Assembly: GCF_030250645.1 (NCBI RefSeq)
Contig: NZ_JASSVS010000008.1
Location: 1-64,000 of the forward strand
Source: Marinobacter azerbaijanicus
Lineage (GTDB): Bacteria; Pseudomonadota; Gammaproteobacteria; Pseudomonadales; Oleiphilaceae
Length of the DNA: 64,000 bases
Reading direction: 5' to 3'
The notes beneath the pieces are model-generated. The model was not told where the DNA came from, did no database searches, and saw only the letters and a program-made list of their open reading frames with translations. The position numbers and the translations under genes are program-made. Below are positions 1 to 8,964 of the stretch, piece by piece. Each line of letters opens with the position of its first letter. Within the stretch, counting starts at the first letter, position 1.

Positions 1-78
1 GAACTCAGCAGTGAAACAGACCAGCGCCGATGGTAGTGTGGCTTCTGCCCATGTGAGAGTAGGTCATCGTCAGGCTCC
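1..78 (+). rRNA. rrf: 5S ribosomal RNA, 3' part
   Basis: The first 78 bases match the 3' two thirds of bacterial 5S rRNA. They include the conserved segments GAACTCAG, GCGCCGATGGTAGTGTGG and CCATGTGAGAGTAGG, and a 3' end (TCAGGCTCCT) able to pair with the usual 5' end outside the window. The gene is cut by the window edge, so an rRNA operon lies to the left. The exact 3' end is uncertain by a few bases. Confidence 0.93.
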
Positions 79-87
79 TAAATAACA

Positions 88-117
88 AACCCCCAGCGGC
101 TACGCCGTTGGGGGTTT
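88..117. terminator. Bidirectional terminator after 5S rRNA
   Basis: A 13-base stem (AACCCCCAGCGGC with GCCGTTGGGGGTT, loop TAC, one G-T type pair) is followed on the plus strand by a T run and on the minus strand by GGGGGTTTGTTATTT. It ends the rRNA operon and can also stop transcription of the converging histidine kinase operon. Confidence 0.9.
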
Positions 118-189
118 TTTATTTGGGATACGATTATCTTCTGTTCACTACAACGGCCCCATGTGACAAGGCATGCAACGCACGCTGTT

Positions 190-906
190 TCAAGGCAACC
201 AGATCTCAAACACCCCACCCCCCAGACTGCCACCGTTATGAAGCCGAATAGATCCGGTCCGGTCTCCTTCACTGTGCAATTGGGCCACAGACGAGGCAAA
301 GAATAACCCCAGACTGGTACTGCCGCTGTTGAAATCAAGGGATTTGAAACCCGGTGTGCCACTGTGCTGCATACTCTCAGGATAGCCATCACCATCATCC
401 TCGACACCAATAACCAGGAACCCCTGCTGCTCTGACGCAGTGAGTTTGATCCGGCTCTTGGTGTATCGTATTGCGTTATTGATGGTGTTGTTCAGCACGC
501 CTGTCAGCAGGTCTTCATCAAAAAAACCGTTAATCTCATCGGCCTCGATATCCAGCTCGATTCCCAGTCCGTCGAGAAGTGGCGTGTGCCGGGCCATATG
601 CTCGGACAGAAAGTCTGGCACAAAGTGTTCTTCAATGTGCGCCGACAGGTTGTTCTCGCCCAGGCGGTAAATGCCCAGAAGCTGCACCAGGTCATTGTGC
701 ATACGCTCGGCTTCGTACTGAAGGGTGTTGAAGCGTGAGGACTCGCCAATGGAGCCGGCCTGTTCCTGGCGTAGCTCATCAAGAGAGTTCAGCAGCATTC
801 CCAGGGAGTTCTTCATGTCATGAACGGCCGATGCCAGAACCATCGAGAAGTCGATACTCTGTGACTCTCGTATTTCGGTAGCGGTGTCGTGGTTCTTGGT
901 GGTCAT
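190..906 (-). CDS. Soluble sensor histidine kinase
   Basis: A 238-residue cytoplasmic histidine kinase with no membrane segment and no separate sensor domain. The H box AVHDMKN carries the likely phospho-acceptor His29. The ATPase domain shows an N box (NNTINNAIRY, 139-148), a G1 box (VEDDGDGYP, 169-176) and a G2 region (STSLGLFF, 196-203). Its ATG overlaps the stop of the upstream receiver-TPR gene by ATGA, so it is the last gene of a three-gene operon. The likely partner is that receiver protein, or the receiver at the end of the hybrid kinase; this is inferred from coupling. The short N-terminus suggests activity is set by protein partners rather than by a ligand. Confidence 0.88.
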   Translation of the reverse strand: MTTKNHDTATEIRESQSIDFSMVLASAVHDMKNSLGMLLNSLDELRQEQAGSIGESSRFNTLQYEAERMHNDLVQLLGIYRLGENNLSAHIEEHFVPDFLSEHMARHTPLLDGLGIELDIEADEINGFFDEDLLTGVLNNTINNAIRYTKSRIKLTASEQQGFLVIGVEDDGDGYPESMQHSGTPGFKSLDFNSGSTSLGLFFASSVAQLHSEGDRTGSIRLHNGGSLGGGVFEIWLP

Positions 907-2546
907 GACATCATTCCTTCCAGTTTTTTACGCAGGGAAACCAGGCGACGATACTGTCTGTGTTGTTCCGGCAATCCCGAGAGTTTGGCGAGGTACTTTT
1001 CACAGCGCGTCAGCAGTTCCCGATCATCCGGTGCCTCCTGGTATTTCTTCATCAATACCTGCACCAGGTTGAGATTGAGTGCTGCGTGGGAGGGGACTAT
1101 CTCAAGAGCCTGGCTAAACGTGGAAACGGCCTCATCAAGTTGCCCCGCCTCAAACGCCTTGATCCCGTCCCTGTTCAGGGACCGGGCCTGAAGCTTCTGC
1201 CGGAAACCTACCGGTTCATCCAGCAGGTTCTCGATCCTCTGCAGTAACGTGGGATCATCATGGTAGCGACTGGCGAGAGCTGTCAGAAGGCTTTTCGCGT
1301 CATCATCCTGACCCAGCCTGAACAGTGTCTTGGCATAATCGAGGCCGACCTCGGGGTCCATAAGGTCGGAATCGCCCAGTGCGTCGGCGACGCTCTCGAT
1401 GGCCTTATGAGCTTCCTTCAATTTGCCCTGACCGGCATGCACGCGAGCCTGAACAATGCGACTCCTGACCTTGATATCTTCCTGGTCAGCGAAGCGCTTT
1501 TCCATGCGTCGCAGGATGGTGAGAGCTTCGTCGGCGTGGCTTGAGCCCTCGTCTGAGGTATCACCTTCACTGAGATCCGACAGCGACTGCGCCAATGCCA
1601 GGTAGTGCTCCGAGCTGTCGTGAATCGAGTGAGTCCCCAGCGAGACGGTTTGGCGCCAGGCATCGGAAGCCGTTGACATGTCCTGGTTGGAAGCAGCCAG
1701 CGCTGCAAGGTGCTTTTGTCTTAATAGCGCATTGGGAGAATGCTCGGCGGCTTTCTCAAGAATCTGCTGGGCCTGGGTAGGCCGCCCCAGCTTTTCCAGC
1801 GCTTCGGCCAGAAGATCATAGGCTTCCATGTAGTCAGGATGTTTGGTCACCAGTTCCTTGAGGGTAACAATGGCGTCGTCATAATTCTGGGTGGCGACCA
1901 ATATTTTGCCGCGTCCCAGCCTTGCCCATGAGAGGTCCCTTTGCGCCAACACGTCGTCATAGATTTTCAGGGCATGGCTGAAATCGCCGAGCTGGTAATA
2001 GAGGTCTGCAAGGGTTTTCATCAGCCACGTCTTGTAGCGTGGCTTTGTGGGAAGCGCCTGCAGACACAGCGATATGGCTTCAGGATAGTTTTCCCGGTCG
2101 ATTTCCCGGTTGATGGGAAGCAGGGCGTTCCTTTGCGCGATAAGGCCGCTGAGCCGTTTTTCCAGCATGGCGCGGTTAATGGGTTTGGTCAGATAGGCAT
2201 CCGGCTGGTATTCCCTGGCGCCCATCACCATTTCCTTGGACGTTTCGGCGGTGACCATCAGGAACAGGGATGAACGCTTCAGGAGTTTCTTGTGCCGCAG
2301 CTCTTCAAGGATGTGCTGGCCGTTTTTTCCCTCTCCCAGATTGTAGTCGCAGAGCACAACATCAACATGGTTGTAGGCGCAGTACTGAACGGCCGTTGAG
2401 GCATTGGGGACAAGCTCGATCTTGTCGGCGCCACAGCTGCGCAGCATCTGCCTCATGGACAGGCGGAAATTCTCGAAATCATCGACAATCAAATAACTGA
2501 GTTTGGCGAAGGTGCTGCCAACAGCATTGTTTTTGGAATCTGTCAT
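903..2546 (-). CDS. Response regulator with C-terminal TPR repeats
   Basis: The 547-residue protein begins with a CheY-like receiver domain (about 15-135). It has the acidic pair Asp22/Asp23, phospho-acceptor Asp67 in VVLCDYNL, Thr99 and Lys121. The rest is alpha-helical tetratricopeptide repeats (for example AYDLLAEALEKLGRPTQAQQ and the block LNLNLVQVLMKKYQEAPDD). There is no DNA-binding or enzymatic output domain, so output is probably by protein-protein contact. Start and stop overlap the neighbouring kinases by ATGA on both sides. The family (receiver plus TPR) is found next to symporter-type kinases in related marine bacteria; what it binds is not visible from sequence. Confidence 0.9.
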   Translation of the reverse strand: MTDSKNNAVGSTFAKLSYLIVDDFENFRLSMRQMLRSCGADKIELVPNASTAVQYCAYNHVDVVLCDYNLGEGKNGQHILEELRHKKLLKRSSLFLMVTAETSKEMVMGAREYQPDAYLTKPINRAMLEKRLSGLIAQRNALLPINREIDRENYPEAISLCLQALPTKPRYKTWLMKTLADLYYQLGDFSHALKIYDDVLAQRDLSWARLGRGKILVATQNYDDAIVTLKELVTKHPDYMEAYDLLAEALEKLGRPTQAQQILEKAAEHSPNALLRQKHLAALAASNQDMSTASDAWRQTVSLGTHSIHDSSEHYLALAQSLSDLSEGDTSDEGSSHADEALTILRRMEKRFADQEDIKVRSRIVQARVHAGQGKLKEAHKAIESVADALGDSDLMDPEVGLDYAKTLFRLGQDDDAKSLLTALASRYHDDPTLLQRIENLLDEPVGFRQKLQARSLNRDGIKAFEAGQLDEAVSTFSQALEIVPSHAALNLNLVQVLMKKYQEAPDDRELLTRCEKYLAKLSGLPEQHRQYRRLVSLRKKLEGMMS

Positions 2547-5500
2547 GGACGCTTCTGCTTGAGTAACTTGTTAACCACAGCTCTGAGGGCCGCTGGCTTC
2601 ACAGGTTTATAGAGAATCTGGTAGCCCCTTCTGATGGCATCCTCCCTGACCTCCGGAGCCATGTAGCCGGTAATAAGTATGCCAGGTATATCATTGGTTG
2701 CCTCTGCTCTCAATGAGTCCATTGCATCCAGACCGTTGCGGTTATCATCAAGCTGATAATCCGCCAGTATGATATCGGGTTCAGTACCGTTCAGTTTGTA
2801 GCGGGCATCTTCCAGGCTTTCGGCAGTGGTGACATCACACTGCCAGTTGTCCAGCAGCGCGCTCATGCCATGGAGTATGGCCGGATCGTTGTCAATACAC
2901 AGCACATGCAGTCCACCCAGGCTGGAGACGCGCCGTGATGTTGCCGCGGGTCTGGAGGTACTCTGCTCACTGTGCCCGGCAGGGGCGATCGGTACGGTGA
3001 TGCTGAACACGCTGCCCAGCCCCTGAACCGACTGGACGTTTACCGGGTGATTGAGCATGCCGCAGATACGATCGACAATGGCCAGGCCCAGCCCCAGTCC
3101 CTTCTTGTCGCGGCCCTGCTGAAAGCGGCGGAACTCCTCAAAGATATGGGCCAGCTGGTCATCGGGGATGCCGGGGCCGGTATCCCAGACTTCAATGCGG
3201 ATATAGCCCTTCAGCCGCCGACATCCCAGCAGGATTTTTCCGCTGGGCGTGTAACGGATGGCATTTGACAGGAAATTCTGGATCACCCGTCTGAGCAGTT
3301 TGGAATCGGACCTTACCCATGCACTGCTGGGTACCACGTGCAGATCGAGGCCCTGATCCTTGGCAATGGCAGAGAAATCCGTTGCCAGATGTCGCATGAT
3401 TTCATTGACCGGGAATACGCCAATATCCGGCTCCAGCGCACCTGCATCCAGTTTCGAGATGTCCAGCAGGGTGCTGATGATTTCTTCGGCTGCCCCCAGC
3501 GAGCTGTCGATGTGCTCCACCAGCTCGGTCATTTCCGGATCACGGGCCTTGCCGGCGAGGGCCGACGTGAACAGGCGCGCGGCATTCAGGGGTTGCAGCA
3601 GATCATGGCTGGCCGAGGCGAGGAAGCGGGTCTTGCTCTGGTTGGCCTGCTCGGCAACGGACTTGGCCTTGAGCATCTGCTCGTTGATGACCTGCAGCTC
3701 CTGAGTACGTTCCTTCACCCTCTGTTCCAGGTAGATGTTGGTTTCCTTCAGCGCCTGTTCGGTGCGGCGCATGGCGGTGATGTCCTGGAACGTGGTGACA
3801 TAGCCACCGCCGGGAATCGGGCTGCCATCAATCCGCAGTACGGTTCCATCCGGACGCTGCCGCTCATAGGACATGGGCAGGCCTTCCCTCATTCGGTTGC
3901 AGCGGTCCGTAATAATCTCGTCAATGCGTCTTGCCGGCAGATTGGCATTGGTCAGGTTGTAGCGCATCAGATCTTCCACCGGCCGGCCAACACGAACAAA
4001 ACCGGCAGGGTAGTTGAACTGCTCCAGGTAGCGTTGATTCCATACCACCAGCTGTTGTTGATGATTTACCACCGAAACGCCCAGGCTGATGTTCTCGATG
4101 GCGGACTGCAGGAGCTCCCGGCTGAATGTCATGGCCTGGGAGGCCTCGTCGACGATACTGACAACGTCCTCAATCTGCATGTCCCGGCCGGTCAGCGTCG
4201 ACTCAAGTACGACTCTGGCCGTTGATGCGCCTATGACCGAGGCCAGCTGGCGCTCAATGAACTTCATCAGGTGTGATGATGCAGGGCGATGGAGGTGCAG
4301 GCGGATGGCGTTGCGCCGTTCGTAATTGCGGAAAATGGCTTCCGCCCGTTCTTCTCCCATGAAACGGTCGGCTATGGCCTGAAGGTCAGAGGTCAGAATC
4401 TCACCCTGCCAGCTCTGCTGCTGGGGCGTTTCGGCCCTTGGCTGGGGGTCATGGAAAAACGAGGCGATCTGGATTTTTTCCCGTACCCGCTGGCGAGTGA
4501 GCATGGAAAGCACAATGTAGGTGACCGTGTTAATGCCCAGGCTCCAGATGATGCCGTGGCTGATCTGGTCCAGTTCAGAGCCAAACAGGGCGGTAGGTCT
4601 GGTCCAGTTGATTCCCCAGATGCCCTGTTCGATGAGCGTATCCGTGAGCCAGCCAGTTGAGGCCAGCGCCGGTAGCAGCAGTGTGTAGCACCACATGAGG
4701 AAGCCCAGCCCCAGCCCCCACACCGCACCCGTATGGTTGCCTCGGCGCCAGAGTATGCCTCCCACGAGGGCTGGGCCAAACTGAGCTGCTGCTGCGAACG
4801 ACAGGAGCCCGAAAGCGGTAAGGCTGTAGTCCTCGCCGGCCATCCGGTAGAAGCCATAGGCGGTGAGCATCACCACGAAGATGGCAACCCGTCGGATGCT
4901 CAGCAACAGGTAGCTGAGATCCGAACGCTTGTTCATGCCCGGCCGGAAGAATTTCAGCAGTGCCGGCATGATGATCTCATTGCTGACCATGGTGGCAATA
5001 GCTACGGAACAGACAATGACCATCGCTGCGGCCGCCGAGCCGCCCCCCAGGAAGGCGAGGATGGCGAGCCATTGTTCACCTGCCAGGATGGGCAGGTTGA
5101 GGATCAGGACGTCCGGGTCTGATGAGCCGGCTTCCGGCGACAGAAGCCCGGCCGCTGCAATAGGCAGTACAAAGGCACTGGCGATGATCAGGTAGATGGG
5201 CATGGCCCATCGGGCAGTCTCGAAATCCCGGTGGTCCGTGTTCTCCACCACCATGACGTGAAATTGCCTCGGCAGGCAGATGATGGCAAGCATCGCTACC
5301 AGAGTCTGGGTAATAAAGGCGGGCGCCTCGATACCATCGGTAGTGAGTGTACCTACCAGTCCGGCGTCGCGGACATTGGCCCAGAGATCGCCGAAACCAC
5401 CATAGAGGCCGTAGCTGACAAACAGGCCGACGGCGACGAAGGCAACGATCTTGATCACTGACTCGAAGGCAACGGCCTGAATCATGCCCCTGTGGTGTTC

Positions 5501-6061
5501 CGTGGACTCGAGGTGACGGGTACCGAAGAGGACAGTAAACACGGCCAACACCAGAGTTATATACCAGGCTGAGTCGGTCCAGGCGGCTGTGCTCAGCTCG
5601 GTATGGGTGTTTCCGGCGTCGGAAAGCACGTTGAAGCCCATGGAGATGGCTTTCAGCTGGAGCGCGATATAGGGGACGCTGCCAATGAGGGCGAAGACGG
5701 CGACCATCGCCGCCAGGGATTGCGATTTGCCATAGCGCGAGGCAATGAAGTCTGCAATGGAGGTAGTGTTGTTGCGTTTGCTGATAAAGATTATGCGGCG
5801 CAGCAGTGGAGCGCCGAAAACAAACACCAGCAGTGGACCCAGATAGATGGGCAGGAAGCCCAGTCCTTCCTGCGTGGCCCGTCCTACAGCGCCATAGAAG
5901 GTCCAGGATGTGAAATAGACGGCTAGGGACAGGGCATAGATGTGGGTTCTCGCCCAGCGCCGGCGGTACAGCCCGGGATGGCGGTCACCAGCCCAGGCAA
6001 TGGCAAACAGCAGCGAGATGTAAGTGATCGAAATGAGGACTAACAGCCAGCCACTGAGCAT
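2543..6061 (-). CDS. Sodium:solute-symporter-type hybrid histidine kinase
   Basis: The protein has 1172 residues. The N-terminal ~540 residues are a multi-span sodium:solute symporter domain of the CbrA/MxtR type, starting with a hydrophobic segment right after Met1. A PAS-like domain follows (about 665-780), then a short coiled coil (TNIYLEQRVKERTQELQ). The HisKA domain has His819 in SHDLLQPLN. After a HATPase domain (NAIRYT; DTGPGIPDD; GLGLGLAIV) comes a C-terminal receiver with phospho-acceptor Asp1101 (ILADYQL) and a KPVKP motif. It probably senses or transports a small carbon substrate and feeds phosphate to its own receiver and/or the co-transcribed receiver-TPR protein. Homologues in Pseudomonas (MxtR) control acetate and carbon metabolism genes; which substrate applies here is not shown. 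Confidence 0.93.
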   Translation of the reverse strand: MLSGWLLVLISITYISLLFAIAWAGDRHPGLYRRRWARTHIYALSLAVYFTSWTFYGAVGRATQEGLGFLPIYLGPLLVFVFGAPLLRRIIFISKRNNTTSIADFIASRYGKSQSLAAMVAVFALIGSVPYIALQLKAISMGFNVLSDAGNTHTELSTAAWTDSAWYITLVLAVFTVLFGTRHLESTEHHRGMIQAVAFESVIKIVAFVAVGLFVSYGLYGGFGDLWANVRDAGLVGTLTTDGIEAPAFITQTLVAMLAIICLPRQFHVMVVENTDHRDFETARWAMPIYLIIASAFVLPIAAAGLLSPEAGSSDPDVLILNLPILAGEQWLAILAFLGGGSAAAAMVIVCSVAIATMVSNEIIMPALLKFFRPGMNKRSDLSYLLLSIRRVAIFVVMLTAYGFYRMAGEDYSLTAFGLLSFAAAAQFGPALVGGILWRRGNHTGAVWGLGLGFLMWCYTLLLPALASTGWLTDTLIEQGIWGINWTRPTALFGSELDQISHGIIWSLGINTVTYIVLSMLTRQRVREKIQIASFFHDPQPRAETPQQQSWQGEILTSDLQAIADRFMGEERAEAIFRNYERRNAIRLHLHRPASSHLMKFIERQLASVIGASTARVVLESTLTGRDMQIEDVVSIVDEASQAMTFSRELLQSAIENISLGVSVVNHQQQLVVWNQRYLEQFNYPAGFVRVGRPVEDLMRYNLTNANLPARRIDEIITDRCNRMREGLPMSYERQRPDGTVLRIDGSPIPGGGYVTTFQDITAMRRTEQALKETNIYLEQRVKERTQELQVINEQMLKAKSVAEQANQSKTRFLASASHDLLQPLNAARLFTSALAGKARDPEMTELVEHIDSSLGAAEEIISTLLDISKLDAGALEPDIGVFPVNEIMRHLATDFSAIAKDQGLDLHVVPSSAWVRSDSKLLRRVIQNFLSNAIRYTPSGKILLGCRRLKGYIRIEVWDTGPGIPDDQLAHIFEEFRRFQQGRDKKGLGLGLAIVDRICGMLNHPVNVQSVQGLGSVFSITVPIAPAGHSEQSTSRPAATSRRVSSLGGLHVLCIDNDPAILHGMSALLDNWQCDVTTAESLEDARYKLNGTEPDIILADYQLDDNRNGLDAMDSLRAEATNDIPGILITGYMAPEVREDAIRRGYQILYKPVKPAALRAVVNKLLKQKRP

Positions 6062-6113
6062 AAACAGGCTTTCCCAAAATACGATGAACGGACGTCAGGC
6101 CTGGAAAACGGAT

Positions 6114-6620
6114 CTACTGGTTGCAGGCAAGCTCCAGTAACTGGTCGTCTTCGGGCAGTGTTCGGAGTGCGCTGGTATCCAGACTCTTTTCGCCCTTGAG
6201 GGGGACCAGCTCCCGGGTGTCACAGTTTAGCAGATACATTTTCTGGGATACCGCATCTGTATAGGACTGTTCGAAGCGATAAAGGCTGAAGCGGACGATG
6301 TTCTGGTCAGGGTCATCCCTGGTGATACTGTTGGTATCCAGAACGGTGAAGGCGGCGATCTGGGGTACAACGTAGGCCCACGGCCGCCAGGGGGCGCCAT
6401 ATTCCTCGGTACTGACAACAACAGCTTCTTCTGGAAGCTGGGCCTGCTTGAGATCAAACCAGGTGTACTCCATGTAAATCAGGTAACCCAGCATACCGGC
6501 TCCGGCGAATGCGGGAATAATCCACTTGGGCGCTTTCTTGCGGGTGATGGCACGTATACTGAGGGCGATGCCTGCAGCGCCGAGACCACAGAATACTGTC
6601 GCCACAAAAGTCCAGAACAT
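6114..6620 (-). CDS. Hypothetical inner-membrane protein
   Basis: I do not recognise this 168-residue protein. It starts with a hydrophobic helix (MFWTFVATVFCGLGAAGIAL), has a basic loop (RAITRKKAPK), a second helix (WIIPAFAGAGMLGYLIYM) and a soluble C-terminal half with two cysteines. I place the start at 6620, not at a codon 36 bases upstream: the upstream codon falls inside the terminator of the preceding symporter operon, and AAGGAA stands 9 bases before the 6620 ATG. It is 52 bases ahead of the hybrid kinase on the same strand and may be the first gene of that operon. Confidence 0.72.
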   Translation of the reverse strand: MFWTFVATVFCGLGAAGIALSIRAITRKKAPKWIIPAFAGAGMLGYLIYMEYTWFDLKQAQLPEEAVVVSTEEYGAPWRPWAYVVPQIAAFTVLDTNSITRDDPDQNIVRFSLYRFEQSYTDAVSQKMYLLNCDTRELVPLKGEKSLDTSALRTLPEDDQLLELACNQ

Positions 6621-6635
6621 AAGATTGTTTCCTTG

Positions 6636-6670
6636 AAAAAAAACGGGCTTCCCCAAGGAGGAAGCCCGTT
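6636..6670 (-). terminator. Rho-independent terminator of the symporter operon
   Basis: An 11-base perfect stem (AACGGGCTTCC, 6642-6652, with 6660-6670) is followed on the minus strand by eight T (6643-6636). It lies 47 bases after the symporter stop codon and just before the start of the small membrane protein gene. It therefore separates the symporter operon from the kinase operon. Confidence 0.92.
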
Positions 6671-6717
6671 CAGGTTCAGCCTGTCAGATTCTCATCTGTC
6701 TTTGGCTGACGTGTTGC

Positions 6718-8487
6718 TTAGTGGTCAGTAGCGGTGCCGGAACCACGTGGGTAACGAACGCTTTCGACCAGTTCCTGAATCTCAACGGGCGGCTCTTCGG
6801 TCGCATGAGAGACCGCAAAGGCTACCGCAAAGTTGATGATTGCACCAACCGCACCGAACGACAGCGGGGAAATACCCAGCAGCCAGTTATCCGGAGTGTT
6901 GGCCAGGTTGTTGGTTCCAGGAATGAAGAACCAGCCCAGGAAGATGAAGATGTAGACCAGGGTTGCACCCAGGCCAGCCAACATGCCCGAGATGGCGCCA
7001 ACGTTGTTGATGCGCTTGAAGAAGATACCCATCATCAGCGCAGGGAACAGCGAGGCTGCCGCGATACCGAAGGCCAGAGCTACCACCTGTGCCGCGAACC
7101 CTGGAGGGTTGGCCCCCAGATAGGTGGCCAGCACAATGGCAACGGCCATTGAGATACGCGCTGCCAGTAGCTCCCCTTTCTCCGAGATGTTCGGATTGAA
7201 GCCACCCTTGATCAGATCGTGACTCACCGCGGACGATATCGCCAGCAACAGACCAGCCGCTGTCGACAGTGCCGCAGCAAGACCGCCGGCTGCAATCAGG
7301 CCGATGACCCAGCCTGGCAGGTTTGCAATCTCGGGGTTGGCCAGTACCAGGATGTCGTTGTTGTAGGTGAACTCGTTGCCTTCCCAGCCACGGGCTTCGG
7401 CTTCTTCAGCAAACTCTGGATTGCCTTCGTTGTAGAACTGGATGCGACCGTCGTTGTTCTTGTCTTCGAACTGGATCAGGCCGGTAACCTCCCATTCACG
7501 AACCCACTGTGGCCGTTCATCATACTCAATCGGCTGACTGTCGACACCCTCTGGGTAGATGGTGGTCATCAGGTTCAGTCGGGCCATGGAAGCAACGGCA
7601 GGCGCTGTCAGGTACAGCAGGGCGATGAAGACCAGCGCCCAGCCAGCGGACCAGCGTGCGTCTGCAACCTTGGGTACGGTGAAGAAGCGGATGATAACGT
7701 GCGGGAGGCCAGCAGTACCGATCATCAGTGACAGGGTGAACAGAACCATGTTCAGTTTGTTGTCCACATCAGCCGTGTAATCCCGGAAACCCAGTTCGGT
7801 AATGATCTGGTCGAGCTTCTCCAGCAGCGGTACGCCAGACTCTACGTGGGTAGAGAACAGGCCGAGCGGAGGTAGCGGGTTGCCAGTCAGTTGCAGTGAG
7901 ATGAACACCGCAGGAATGGTGTAGGCAATGATCAGAACGCAGTACTGGGCCACCTGGGTATAGGTGATGCCTTTCATGCCACCGAGTACGGCGTAGATGA
8001 AGATCACGACCGCAGCGATAATCAGACCCATGGTGGCATCTACTTCCAGGAAGCGTGAGAAGGCCACACCGGCACCGGCCATCTGGCCGATAACGTAGGT
8101 AACCGACGCCACAATCAGGCAGGCCACTGCCACGAACCGCGCATTTCTGCTGTAGAAACGATCACCGATGAACTCGGGAACCGTGAACTTGCCGAATTTA
8201 CGCAGGTAAGGGGCAAGCAGCATCGCCAGCAGCACGTAACCACCGGTCCAGCCCATCAGGAAGGTAGAGTTGGCGTAACCGCCGGCGGCAATCAGGCCCG
8301 CCATGGAGATAAAGGATGCCGCAGACATCCAGTCAGCGCCGATAGCTGCACCGTTGGTGATCGGGTGAACGCCGCCACCCGCGACGTAGAAATCACTTGT
8401 GCTACCGGCCTTCGCCCAGATGGCGATACCGATATAGAGGGCGAATGAACCGCCAACGAACAACAGGTTGATTATAAACTGGTCCAT
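6718..8487 (-). CDS. Sodium:solute symporter, VC_2705/ActP-like
   Basis: A 589-residue inner-membrane transporter of the sodium:solute symporter family, about 13 spans, close in type to acetate permease ActP and the VC_2705 subfamily that pairs with DUF4212. Typical features are the first helix (FIINLLFVGGSFALYIGIAI), the GADWMSAASFISMAG region and a long external loop (about 320-375) between membrane segments. That loop contains an EF-hand-like stretch, Asp342 to Glu354 (DKNNDGRIQFYNE), which is unusual for the superfamily. It is preceded by the DUF4212 gene 6 bases away and ends at a strong terminator. The substrate is probably acetate or another short carboxylate, by family only. Confidence 0.93.
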   Translation of the reverse strand: MDQFIINLLFVGGSFALYIGIAIWAKAGSTSDFYVAGGGVHPITNGAAIGADWMSAASFISMAGLIAAGGYANSTFLMGWTGGYVLLAMLLAPYLRKFGKFTVPEFIGDRFYSRNARFVAVACLIVASVTYVIGQMAGAGVAFSRFLEVDATMGLIIAAVVIFIYAVLGGMKGITYTQVAQYCVLIIAYTIPAVFISLQLTGNPLPPLGLFSTHVESGVPLLEKLDQIITELGFRDYTADVDNKLNMVLFTLSLMIGTAGLPHVIIRFFTVPKVADARWSAGWALVFIALLYLTAPAVASMARLNLMTTIYPEGVDSQPIEYDERPQWVREWEVTGLIQFEDKNNDGRIQFYNEGNPEFAEEAEARGWEGNEFTYNNDILVLANPEIANLPGWVIGLIAAGGLAAALSTAAGLLLAISSAVSHDLIKGGFNPNISEKGELLAARISMAVAIVLATYLGANPPGFAAQVVALAFGIAAASLFPALMMGIFFKRINNVGAISGMLAGLGATLVYIFIFLGWFFIPGTNNLANTPDNWLLGISPLSFGAVGAIINFAVAFAVSHATEEPPVEIQELVESVRYPRGSGTATDH

Positions 8488-8493
8488 TCGAAC

Positions 8494-8757
8494 TTACTCC
8501 TCATGCACGTCGAATTTTTCATCGAGCCTGTTCATACGCCATGCGTAATGAAAGATCAGCGCGATGAAGGTAAGAATCGAACCCTGTTGGGCGAACCAGA
8601 ACCCGAGGTCGGTTCCGCCAATAGGAATTCCGGCGAGCATGGGGCGAAGCAATATCGCAAACCCGTAAGATACCAGGGCCCAGACGATCAGGCTCCCGAA
8701 TATCAGGCGGAGGTTCGCCTTCCAGTAATTCACAGCATCGTAGTCATGACCTGACAT
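8494..8757 (-). CDS. DUF4212 small membrane subunit of symporter
   Basis: An 87-residue protein with two hydrophobic helices (roughly 15-37 and 48-70), typical of DUF4212. The pattern YWKANLRLI before helix one and the ending FHYAWRMNRLDEKFDVHEE fit the family. The family is regularly encoded immediately before VC_2705-type symporters and is thought to act with them. The 6-base gap to the symporter indicates one operon. The 207-base region upstream is AT-richer and probably holds the promoter, but I could not assign a clear -35/-10 pair. Confidence 0.9.
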   Translation of the reverse strand: MSGHDYDAVNYWKANLRLIFGSLIVWALVSYGFAILLRPMLAGIPIGGTDLGFWFAQQGSILTFIALIFHYAWRMNRLDEKFDVHEE

Positions 8758-8964
8758 AGGATCACTCCTGTCTTTTTGTTGTGGAGGTTGGGTGGGTTTT
8801 CTGTGAAGTGTTGGTTGTAGAGAAATTATTATTCATATAGTTCTTCTCCGACTTGTTGTCCTCTCCGACTTTACCCGTCAAGCGATATATAGATATTGGC
8901 AAAAGGTCTAATTCTCAGTTATTTGCCTCACAAAACGTCCGCAAACGCGACACAGTTCAGGTTG

